From Marine Group II euryarchaeote MED-G33 (GTDB taxonomy: Archaea > Thermoplasmatota > Poseidoniia > Poseidoniales > Thalassarchaeaceae), in the NCBI GenBank assembly GCA_949538655.1, contig CATISE010000192.1, positions 1 to 32,109 on the forward strand: a stretch of 32,109 nucleotides of DNA. The letters run 5' to 3'. The position numbers and the translations under genes are program-made. A model generated the notes under the pieces. It was given only the letters and a program-made list of their open reading frames with translations, searched no databases and was not told the origin of the DNA. Positions 25,420 to 32,109 of the stretch are shown piece after piece; the stretch's first letter is position 1; each line of letters begins with the position of its first letter.

Positions 25420-28400
25420 TCACCCACTGATGAAATCATCCAGGGTAAACACGGTTACTCGATCATTCTTGAACAATGAATCTGCACTATTGATTAAACC
25501 CTCAACCCGTTGTTGGGTATAGGGATCAACTTCGTAATGTTCGATGACGTGTTGCATTACTCTGATATATTTTCGAACCGCACCTTCGCTGACAGTTAGG
25601 GCGAGGTTTCCTCCACAAAGGTGAGCCTCTCCGCGTGTGAAATCGATTCCAGAACGCATGCCTTGCCTTCCCCGTGATTGGTTGGAATCTTTGATACATT
25701 TCCCAGCGAGAGGGAAGCGTCGATATGATTCTCCACAGCGAACACATCTGAATTTTTGACGTGTGAATGCGAGAAGGTTACCGCGTAAATCCGGAAGGAA
25801 ATGCGATTGAACTACTTGACTCGCGACTTTTCGAACGTCGACTCCCCTCAATTGTTGGCACAGGAGAAGTTGCGCATTCATTTTGTCAATCATCGAATCC
25901 AATGTCTTGTACGATGAATTTTCTGGACCCGAATCAATGGATTGGGCATCGTGTGTGAATCCATACCCTCGTAATGCTCCGATTGAACCTTTACGTCTGT
26001 CTACGATATCCATTTGATTGGCGATCTCTACTGGGTTTGGCTGGTCTTGCGTTGCTTCGTAAAACCCTCTATGGTACCACCAGGAGGTGTCAACATTGAG
26101 AGCTTCTTTGTCAAGTTCCTCAGGATTAAGTCGCGTGGAAAGAGTAAGTGGTGCATCCATCCGACCACCTCGGTTGCTGGGCAGTAATTCCCTACTGAAA
26201 TTCAGTAGACAATCTAACAACAAAATCAGGGCATCCTCATCGCCGTCACAATTGCGACGTTTTGCAGCATGATACAGTGTGTGGCCATAACCGGCACTGG
26301 CTTCAGACCAACCGATGAGTCGTGTCAACACACCACCCGATGTGTGGGGGGCTAATCCGACACAGAGATGCCCCACCAGATCTTCTCCAGTCTTCGCATT
26401 GTAGAACGGATCCATGCCATAGAAGCGTTCCAATAATTCATCGACAAAGGCGGATGCCCGGAGGAGATAATCCTCAGCCTTGCGACTTGGAATGAAATCT
26501 TGCGGGTAGAGTTCGAGGATTTGATCCGCCTTTGTGAGTGGTTTACCATCGATATCATGAGAATATCCCAATTCGACCAATCGCTCAACATTTGTACCGA
26601 TATCTCTGGGTTTGAAATGAGTTACTGGAACATCGATCATATCGAATCGGACTGTGCCTGCTTTGAATGAGGGCAACTGATGTTTGGCACGAAGAATTCC
26701 TTTTTCCAATGGCTCCGGGTATCGCTCGAGAGAAGTCAAACCCTTGACTCCTTTGAATTTCTTAGGGATTCGATCTAACCCCATCTTGATTCGTTTTGTT
26801 TCGAGAAGTGCTGGAAGATTCACCTGTTGATTGATTCCTTTCCGTCGTCCATTGGTGGGTTTGTTATCGACAATCGGTTTGGTTTTGCCACCACATTCTG
26901 TGGGATCATCTGGAATCAGACGGTGGTGACACATTGTGAATGGTGAGCGTTGGCCACATTTTGTGCACTCACGGGTGCCCATCGTGACAAAAATCGTACC
27001 TTTGTTGGCTGCTTCCGTGATTAATCTCTGCGGCCCACCATCATTGCCAATCGGGAAGATTGCGTGTGGTTTGCCTTTCATTTCTCGAGGGGCTGCCTTC
27101 TCCGGACGTCCCATTCTACAGCCAACCCGGCAAGGTGCTGCTGCGACCCAACGTAGGTCACTGCATTTTCGAACCAACCACAATGCTCCATCCACTACAT
27201 GTTCGTCGATGAGAGATTCTGCCGCCTCTAGAGCCGTTGGATTTGGAGTGCCCTCATCTTTGATTTCATCAGCTGCTTTCCTCCCCTCTTCCTCGGTCGC
27301 AGCAATTGTTTCTCCACGCTGTCGTGCAGCTGTCTCAGCCGCTATACGGAGAGTCGAGCGTCGTTGTTCTAAGTCTGACTTTCTTTCTTTCTCAACCAAA
27401 CAAGTTTGGTGTGCATCCTCCAATCGTTTGAGTCTCGATTTCAGATGTGCTTCAGCATCTACACGAACTTCCGCTAGATTCCCATTCGCTGAAGTTTGCA
27501 ACCCCAATCCTTCGAGTAGAGGTTGCCACCCATGCATGATGAGTATGTCGTCACCATCGTGCATATGTGGTATTCCAAGAACCATTAACGACGATTTCAC
27601 CACTCCATGTTCTTCGTGATGTGTTCCACGAGGCCAACTGCCGAGAACAGATTCTGGAATTGATTTGACTTGCCCGGGCATTTGTTCTGGGATGGTGTTG
27701 CGAAGTGTGGTCTGAATGGCTTGATTTTGACCACTCATAGGCAATTCAGCGGGTGTGTGATCAATTGGTTCCCAGCCTGAAATTGCTCCAGGTAAACGCA
27801 TCCAATTTCGATCGGGGTGTGGGTGTGTTTTCACCCCATCTTCGGGATGTGAAGCCGCTTCGATTTTTCCTTTGAGGAGGCTTTCGATTAGAGGTGGGAC
27901 AAATTCGAGAGGCAAGTCATTCCACCACAAATTCCAGGGAGGTGGAATCGCGGTCAGAAAACGTCGTGAAATTTCAACAATGTTCTCCCAATCGAGGGTC
28001 ATTTTTCTCAGTTCGCGATGCCAACTTCGCTGTCTGCGATGGTTTTCCAGTTCGTCCGTTGATTCATCAAAAGCACCTGTAGATGGTATTCCCTCGGGCA
28101 ATCTACGCCGAGAAACTCCAAGTATTGCTGCAAACTTTTCGACTTTTTCTTCCGAATCTAAAATCTCTAATAAATCACTAGCAAACCAATCTGAAACATA
28201 TCCCGAAGGGACCAGTGGTTTGTTGTTCTCAGCAAACTCTCCGTAACCAATCATGAGTTCCCCATTGTCCCAAATAGAAAGTACATCATCTTGTATTCTG
28301 TCCCACATCTCTGCTGACTGTATGCGGCCATATCGACCACTTTTCAGCAATACAGTCGGCCCTTCCAAATCATCACAAGGAACAACTGCACAGGCTTTAC

Positions 28401-29553
28401 CGGGTCGTTCTATTTTCATCTGGGTCCCTACTGCGAGGAAATCTCCCATCGCATGCATCGAGGCGGGGTGGACGCCTGCCGCCGCAAGCCCCGATGTTCG
28501 AGGGCGACCATATCGAAGGCGAAATCCGCCCGGTGTGTTGGGTTCACCAAAGACAGGGCGACCAGCGATAATATCCCGCATGAAACGATCATCAGTCTTG
28601 ATTTTACGACGTTTTGTAGCGGTTGTAGCGGGTTCCTTTTTGTTCCGTGATGCGAAAGTCGAAATGAAATCCCAACCAGGGATTTGCAATCTCTCCGTGT
28701 GTTTCTGAATTTTTGCCGCTTTCAGACACAATCCTTCGCCGATGACCAACAGTACACCACCTCGAATGCGACCACCGTCGATATTGCGCACCTCCCTGTA
28801 TCCTGCACATTCAATGCTCTCAGTTTCTTCACCATTGATCATGATTGGGCAGGCTTTGACGATCATCTCGATTTCTTCAGGTGGTGGTTTGTATTGCAAC
28901 CCACCACGATAGAGTCCAAACTCTTCCTTCACCCTCTCGATTTCAGGCATGGTGGGTTCGTATTTCTCGAGCTTGAGGGCACGACGAATCATATCGGCAA
29001 TCAAGACAGCCAATGCTTGTGCTGTTCCACCCGCAGCTCGAATAGGCCCACAAAAGTCGATGGAAACAAATCGAGTCCCATCTAGATTGTTTAGAATCCT
29101 GACCTGACCAATTCCTTCGAGGGGGGCGACGAGAACTGCTTCGGTCAATACGGCGAGTCCAACACGTAATCCAGTATCGACACTTTTCCGAACGTCAGCG
29201 GTCGCATCATACATTTGCAATGCAACATGAACAGCCATATCGATGGCAGCATCCTCTCTGGAATCTTTCTCTTTGAGCATCGTGCGAATATCATCTTGAA
29301 TGGGGATAGGATCATCATCTGGTGTAGGCCGTAGATAATCTTCGAGCAACTTTTCGGCCCGATCTGCAAGGTCGATTGCTCGAGGTATTTCCACCTCATC
29401 TTTGAGGTCGAAGCCCTTTGATCGAGCTTCGCCCGCGAGTTGGTAAAGTTCCTCACACTTTTCGTCAAGATCCGATTGGTAGGCTGCAATTTCATTTTCG
29501 AGGCGGAGGGTGTCTAATGGGGCGACTGAGCGGCTCACTCCTCCCTCCGACAT
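25420..29553 (-). CDS. polC: D-family DNA polymerase large subunit DP2
   Basis: DP2 is the catalytic subunit of the archaeal replicative polymerase PolD; the proofreading partner DP1 is not in this window. The 1377-residue protein includes FCGPIRAAGGTAQALAVLIA, RVGCRMGRPEKA, the active-site block NCDGDEDALILLLDCLLNFS with GGRMDAPL, and zinc knuckles CTKCGQRSPFTMC and CVRCGESYRRFPLAGKC. The C-terminus VTVFTLDDFISG resembles a PCNA-interaction peptide. A charged coiled-coil-like insert precedes the GCRMG block (about 27240-27480). I see no intein. Start ATG 29553 has GGAGGG 6 nt upstream; upstream in-frame starts lack this. Confidence 0.96.
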   Translation of the reverse strand: MSEGGVSRSVAPLDTLRLENEIAAYQSDLDEKCEELYQLAGEARSKGFDLKDEVEIPRAIDLADRAEKLLEDYLRPTPDDDPIPIQDDIRTMLKEKDSREDAAIDMAVHVALQMYDATADVRKSVDTGLRVGLAVLTEAVLVAPLEGIGQVRILNNLDGTRFVSIDFCGPIRAAGGTAQALAVLIADMIRRALKLEKYEPTMPEIERVKEEFGLYRGGLQYKPPPEEIEMIVKACPIMINGEETESIECAGYREVRNIDGGRIRGGVLLVIGEGLCLKAAKIQKHTERLQIPGWDFISTFASRNKKEPATTATKRRKIKTDDRFMRDIIAGRPVFGEPNTPGGFRLRYGRPRTSGLAAAGVHPASMHAMGDFLAVGTQMKIERPGKACAVVPCDDLEGPTVLLKSGRYGRIQSAEMWDRIQDDVLSIWDNGELMIGYGEFAENNKPLVPSGYVSDWFASDLLEILDSEEKVEKFAAILGVSRRRLPEGIPSTGAFDESTDELENHRRQRSWHRELRKMTLDWENIVEISRRFLTAIPPPWNLWWNDLPLEFVPPLIESLLKGKIEAASHPEDGVKTHPHPDRNWMRLPGAISGWEPIDHTPAELPMSGQNQAIQTTLRNTIPEQMPGQVKSIPESVLGSWPRGTHHEEHGVVKSSLMVLGIPHMHDGDDILIMHGWQPLLEGLGLQTSANGNLAEVRVDAEAHLKSRLKRLEDAHQTCLVEKERKSDLEQRRSTLRIAAETAARQRGETIAATEEEGRKAADEIKDEGTPNPTALEAAESLIDEHVVDGALWLVRKCSDLRWVAAAPCRVGCRMGRPEKAAPREMKGKPHAIFPIGNDGGPQRLITEAANKGTIFVTMGTRECTKCGQRSPFTMCHHRLIPDDPTECGGKTKPIVDNKPTNGRRKGINQQVNLPALLETKRIKMGLDRIPKKFKGVKGLTSLERYPEPLEKGILRAKHQLPSFKAGTVRFDMIDVPVTHFKPRDIGTNVERLVELGYSHDIDGKPLTKADQILELYPQDFIPSRKAEDYLLRASAFVDELLERFYGMDPFYNAKTGEDLVGHLCVGLAPHTSGGVLTRLIGWSEASAGYGHTLYHAAKRRNCDGDEDALILLLDCLLNFSRELLPSNRGGRMDAPLTLSTRLNPEELDKEALNVDTSWWYHRGFYEATQDQPNPVEIANQMDIVDRRKGSIGALRGYGFTHDAQSIDSGPENSSYKTLDSMIDKMNAQLLLCQQLRGVDVRKVASQVVQSHFLPDLRGNLLAFTRQKFRCVRCGESYRRFPLAGKCIKDSNQSRGRQGMRSGIDFTRGEAHLCGGNLALTVSEGAVRKYIRVMQHVIEHYEVDPYTQQRVEGLINSADSLFKNDRVTVFTLDDFISG

Positions 29554-29622
29554 CTTCATCCCTCCGTGCGAACATCGCCCAAGGGTTGGCGACCGCCCTA
29601 AAGCATTGGGTGGACTGCAAAC

Positions 29623-29639
29623 CACTTCCATAGGAAGTG
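29623..29639 (+). promoter_or_regulatory. Perfect 7-bp hairpin between divergent DP2 and pyrE
   Basis: CACTTCC (29623-29629) pairs with GGAAGTG (29633-29639) around ATA. It lies 22 nt before the pyrE ATG and about 70 nt upstream of DP2, between two start codons. A weak TATA-like CTAAAG (about 29599-29604) would start a pyrE transcript at the hairpin. Confidence 0.65.
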
Positions 29640-29661
29640 TATCAACACTCAGCGAAGGTTC

Positions 29662-30285
29662 ATGGAAGGTCAGCAACGACGCATGTCGGGGAGAAGGATG
29701 GCAGAGAGCACAGGAATCGATGATGCCCGAGCACGACTGATTGAGAAAGTTCGAAACTTGGCATACCTACGTGCCGACACGGAAGAGTTCACACTCGCAT
29801 CGGGCCGTACAAGCCGACATTTCTTCGATACCAAGCCAGTGATGTGTGATCCTGAATCCGCGCATTTGCTCGGTGTTCTCATCCACCACACAATCGCCGA
29901 GATCGACGGAGGTGTCGACGTGGTCGGCGGTTTGGAATTGGGCGCGGTTCCTCTTACGGGGATTGCCATTGCCAAAGCCGGTGTGGGCAGCCCTCTGCGC
30001 GGATTCATCATGCGCAAGGAACCCAAAGGAAGAGGTGGGCGTAAAACCGGAAACCCGCCCGGCATTGAAGGAAGCACCATTCAATCTGGTGACCGTGTTG
30101 TCATTCTAGAAGATGTCACAACCACCGGTGGCTCGGCACTGAAAGCCGCCGATCGACTCCGTGAAATTGGCTGCGAAGTCGTGGCTTGCATCAGCATCGT
30201 GGATCGAGAAGAAGGGGGCAAAGAAGCATTTGAGGGTGCGGGCATCCCCCTCATACCTCTTTCATCACTATCCGATTACGCATAG
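29662..30285 (+). CDS. pyrE: Orotate phosphoribosyltransferase
   Basis: PyrE joins orotate to PRPP to make OMP in pyrimidine synthesis. The 207-residue protein has FTLASGRTSRHFFDTKPV (orotate-binding N-terminus), GGLELGAVPLTGIAIA, and the PRPP loop VVILEDVTTTGGSALKAADRL. In-frame ATGs at 29662, 29683 and 29698 are all possible; the purine-rich GGGGAGAAGG directly abuts 29698, and the family core begins after it. A small membrane gene follows 26 nt after the stop. Confidence 0.95.
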   Translation: MEGQQRRMSGRRMAESTGIDDARARLIEKVRNLAYLRADTEEFTLASGRTSRHFFDTKPVMCDPESAHLLGVLIHHTIAEIDGGVDVVGGLELGAVPLTGIAIAKAGVGSPLRGFIMRKEPKGRGGRKTGNPPGIEGSTIQSGDRVVILEDVTTTGGSALKAADRLREIGCEVVACISIVDREEGGKEAFEGAGIPLIPLSSLSDYA

Positions 30286-30311
30286 CCGTCCCAATTGGAT
30301 CAGGTGTCTAG

Positions 30312-30542
30312 ATGAACATTCTCAATCTATGGTCGGTTGGTCACTTTCTTCAATGGACGTTTGTGGGTCGATTTCTGTTAACCAACTGGTATGTTTTCTT
30401 CGTGTTATCGATTGGCTGGGAACTGTTGGAATTGGTTCTTCCTTTCGAATTTGTAAACGAGACATGGGATAACAAAATCTCCGATCTTGTAGTCAATACA
30501 GTGGGATTCTATCTGGGTTTGCGATTGAGGGGCGAATCATAG
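30312..30542 (+). CDS. Small VanZ/DUF2585-like membrane protein
   Basis: The 76-residue protein starts at ATG 30312 behind AGGTG. It has hydrophobic stretches (FLLTNWYVFFVLSIGW, then VVNTVGFYLGLRL) separated by ELLELVLPFEF and the polar NETWDNKISD. The pattern WE..E...N...D...N..G...G recalls VanZ-like and DUF2585 proteins, of unclear function here. It is probably cotranscribed with pyrE. Confidence 0.65.
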   Translation: MNILNLWSVGHFLQWTFVGRFLLTNWYVFFVLSIGWELLELVLPFEFVNETWDNKISDLVVNTVGFYLGLRLRGES

Positions 30543-30582
30543 GGTAGCGAGGCGGGAAGCCCACTGCGAGCCCATGACCCAA

Positions 30583-30846
30583 TCATTTCTTGCGGTTGGA
30601 AGGCCCCAAGTCTTCCACCACATCGCTGAGAAATCCGCTGTAGTGACATTGTGGACAAGTGATGTCCAAGTCACCCTCTAACAAAGGGGCAGAACGGTAG
30701 ACCCACCTTCGGTTTTGCAGGACGGGGAAGCGAATGACAGGCCCGTTGGCGGTCAACAACAAGCGTCCGGTAAATTCGATTTCGTAGAGCACCTCACAAC
30801 CACATCCTTCGCAGATGAGCTGGATATCAGGATCCACGTGCATCAT
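30583..30846 (-). CDS. Small zinc-ribbon protein
   Basis: The 87-residue protein has two cysteine clusters, CEGCGC (residues 12-17) and CPQC (64-67), that can hold one zinc. Between them is a beta-rich segment (TGRLLLTANGPVIRFPV, then RRWVYRSAPLLEGD). The start is one of two adjacent ATGs (30846 or 30843) after GGGAGGGGG. The first overlaps the stop of the tiny upstream gene, so the two are coupled. The family is unknown; the arrangement suggests an adaptor or nucleic-acid-binding role. Confidence 0.75.
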   Translation of the reverse strand: MMHVDPDIQLICEGCGCEVLYEIEFTGRLLLTANGPVIRFPVLQNRRWVYRSAPLLEGDLDITCPQCHYSGFLSDVVEDLGPSNRKK

Positions 30847-30995
30847 TCCCCCTCCCCTTTGCTGTGTCCTTTCATCACTTTTCGCTCGGCTTCTTCCTTG
30901 GCGGCTTGTTCTTCAAGAAGACGCAGTACTCGACCAGCGTCTCCTGTGTGCAGCATCCAATTGATGATGTCCATTGTTGTTTTTTTTCTTACCAT
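30843..30995 (-). CDS. Tiny helical protein, first gene of a two-gene operon
   Basis: The frame runs from ATG 30995 to TGA at 30843, giving 50 residues: MVRKKTTMDIINWMLHTGDA, then GRVLRLLEEQAAKEEAERKV and MKGHSKGEGE. It is too short for most gene callers. Support comes from a good TATA element (31044-31054), a GAGGAG ribosome site about 11 nt upstream, and an ATGA overlap with the zinc-ribbon gene that follows. The sequence is a basic N-terminus followed by an amphipathic charged helix. No family is recognised. Confidence 0.7.
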   Translation of the reverse strand: MVRKKTTMDIINWMLHTGDAGRVLRLLEEQAAKEEAERKVMKGHSKGEGE

Positions 30996-31009
30996 TTTCT
31001 TTCAATCTC

Positions 31010-31054
31010 CTCGTCGTTACGACAAGTGAAATCGGACAACCACCTATATAAAGA
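31010..31054 (-). promoter_or_regulatory. TATA element and 5'-end hairpin of the tiny-protein operon
   Basis: On the minus strand CTTTATATAGG (31044-31054) is the best TATA match in the window. About 26 nt on, the predicted transcript start falls at a hairpin of CTTGTCG and CGACGAG around TAA (31010-31026). One of the seven pairs is a G-U wobble that exists only on the transcribed strand; the opposite strand has a C-A mismatch there. The stem's 3' end touches the GAGGAG ribosome site. Confidence 0.65.
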
Positions 31055-31108
31055 TTTCGGTAGATGATGCGATGAGGTTTGGCGGCACCATTCAGAAGAA
31101 CAATGATT

Positions 31109-32104
31109 CTACTCCCGTTTGATTATCAATTCGGCTGATCTAAAATTATCCCCACTTCTCAATTTCACATATGTTGCAGATCTCTTCTTTCTGAAGTATT
31201 TCTTACGATGCACGTTTCCATTACGACTTTTTCTTGTTGTGGGTTGTTTTTGATGCCCATACATGGCCCCAGTAGATTTCAAGCCAATTCGTTTTGATGT
31301 GATTCCACTTCGGGTTAGGAATAGTACTGACAACCCCTCTAAAGTCCCATAGATACTCAGGGATTCTCCTTGCCTTAGGAAATCCCAAGTCTTGAATTCT
31401 GTCTGGAAAACAACATCGACCAGATCATCAATTGTGATGAATGGTGCCACCCCTTGAACAATAGATGCATCGCTGTTGCCCATTGAATCATCGTAAACCC
31501 CTTCAGGCCAACGGTCATTCTCAAAAATAATCTGCCAACTCTGGCGTTTGCGCAATTCTCTTTCCTCCTCAGAAAGTTCGGGATTATTGTGCCAATAGAG
31601 CCATTCATCAATCAAATGGCGATTCTCTTCTAAATCACAATCGACGACTAGTGATTGAGATGAACGAATGGGTGAATCTACTGTCACGCGATGGAATAGG
31701 AGCCAATCGGACTGTACAATTCGATCTCTTGGGATGTCCACAATTAGTAGTACCATGCCTTCTTTTTCGAGTCCAAAATTGTAAGCCTCTTTGAAATTGT
31801 GAATTTCATCATCGTGAGCATATAGCCAGATTCCTGCATCCATTTCAGGTACTCCGAGCTTCTCAGCACATTGTTCGTACATCCAAGTGTGTGCATCAGA
31901 CCAGCACCACTGATTTTCGTCTTCACATGCACTGCAACCTGAAGTCATGCTGTGTGGTGCCAGATCAGACCTTGAGGGCTTGTATGTCCCTTCTGAAAGC
32001 AATTTGGCTAGCATTGCTTCAGACTGAACTGTGGCGCATCGGATGTATCCTTCTTCTACAGGGGTATAATTCTCAATCATAACTTTTGGATTGTAGTCCC
32101 CCAT
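31109..32104 (-). CDS. DUF3841-family protein with basic C-terminal extension
   Basis: The 331-residue protein matches DUF3841 in layout: TVQSEAMLAKLLSEGTY near the N-terminus, SDAHTWMYEQCAEKLG, GIWLYA, the central VLLIVDIPRDRIVQSDWLLFHRV, and SWQIIFENDRW (the family's W.xIF segment). The last 50 or so residues are basic (KQPTTRKSRNGNVHRKKYFR and on) and beyond the usual domain. The family has no established function. ATG 32104 is 5 bases from the window edge, so the promoter and any upstream start are not visible. Confidence 0.8.
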   Translation of the reverse strand: MGDYNPKVMIENYTPVEEGYIRCATVQSEAMLAKLLSEGTYKPSRSDLAPHSMTSGCSACEDENQWCWSDAHTWMYEQCAEKLGVPEMDAGIWLYAHDDEIHNFKEAYNFGLEKEGMVLLIVDIPRDRIVQSDWLLFHRVTVDSPIRSSQSLVVDCDLEENRHLIDEWLYWHNNPELSEEERELRKRQSWQIIFENDRWPEGVYDDSMGNSDASIVQGVAPFITIDDLVDVVFQTEFKTWDFLRQGESLSIYGTLEGLSVLFLTRSGITSKRIGLKSTGAMYGHQKQPTTRKSRNGNVHRKKYFRKKRSATYVKLRSGDNFRSAELIIKRE

Positions 32105-32109
32105 ATTAA

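Noticed and set aside
26936..27619. A 227-codon open frame on the plus strand
   Set aside because: It is antisense to DP2, whose motifs are unambiguous there; the serine- and arginine-rich translation is a mirror artefact.
25420..29553. Possible intein in DP2
   Set aside because: DP2 genes often carry inteins, but the conserved blocks run on without a splicing-type Cys/Ser start, HN end or homing-endonuclease text; the extra length is a charged coiled-coil.
2093..29639. The leader hairpins as copies of one repeat family (REP-like)
   Set aside because: Their stems share no sequence, only size and position, so they are not dispersed copies of one element.
30980..30988. A run of T on the plus strand that looks like an archaeal terminator
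   Set aside because: It is the reverse of lysine codons in the 50-residue minus-strand gene, and no plus-strand gene needs a terminator there.
1..32109. Mobile elements, CRISPR arrays, prophage or defence islands
   Set aside because: No regularly spaced repeats, transposase, integrase, Cas or restriction genes were seen; gene order and density look like stable chromosome.

Overview
The window looks like a chromosomal segment of a planktonic euryarchaeon, most likely Marine Group II (Candidatus Poseidoniales, Thermoplasmatota). Archaeal markers are the large subunit of D-family DNA polymerase (DP2), primase large subunit PriL, RNA polymerase subunit Rpo3 beside uS13, uS4 and uS11, pantoate kinase, an MptE-type pterin pyrophosphokinase and a DUF373 membrane protein. 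They sit among bacterial-type genes (LeuRS, ATP-dependent PEP carboxykinase, GlmM-like mutase) and several secreted or membrane proteins of unknown function. This mixture fits MGII; the exact lineage is inference. The window is dense: 24 protein genes, about 1.1 kb of non-coding DNA, and no rRNA, tRNA, CRISPR array, insertion sequence or prophage that I could see.

Layout. 1-2048: 3' part of a membrane-tethered transcription factor. 2132-6713 (+): leuS, a small membrane protein, a DCC/DUF393 thiol protein, and a homologue of the eukaryotic nuclease CDIN1. 6700-10162 (-): rps13-rps4-rps11-rpo3, then pantoate kinase. 10279-16662 (-): a THUMP-like methyltransferase, an exported FKBP-like protein and a giant multi-pass membrane protein. 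16806-22502 (+): pckA, a GlmU-type acetyltransferase, a GlmM-type mutase, a zinc-ribbon protein and DUF373. 22509-25419: priL (-) divergent from and overlapping mptE (+), which is coupled to a membrane protein. 25420-29553 (-): DP2. 29662-30542 (+): pyrE and a small VanZ-like membrane protein. 30583-30995 (-): a two-gene operon of tiny proteins. 31109-32104 (-): a DUF3841-family protein.

The genes cover core information processing (translation, transcription, replication), CoA and pterin cofactor synthesis, pyrimidine synthesis, and a gluconeogenesis-to-amino-sugar run (pckA, acetyltransferase, mutase).

The most unusual signal is not a gene. Nearly every leadered transcription unit has a short, perfect hairpin (7-9 bp stem, 3-4 nt loop) before its start codon. 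The stem sequence differs each time. In several cases the hairpin begins about 24-28 nt after a TATA-like element, which is where the mRNA 5' end should be. One copy is complete only if a G-U wobble on the transcribed strand is allowed, which points to RNA. I read these as candidate 5'-terminal mRNA stem-loops.
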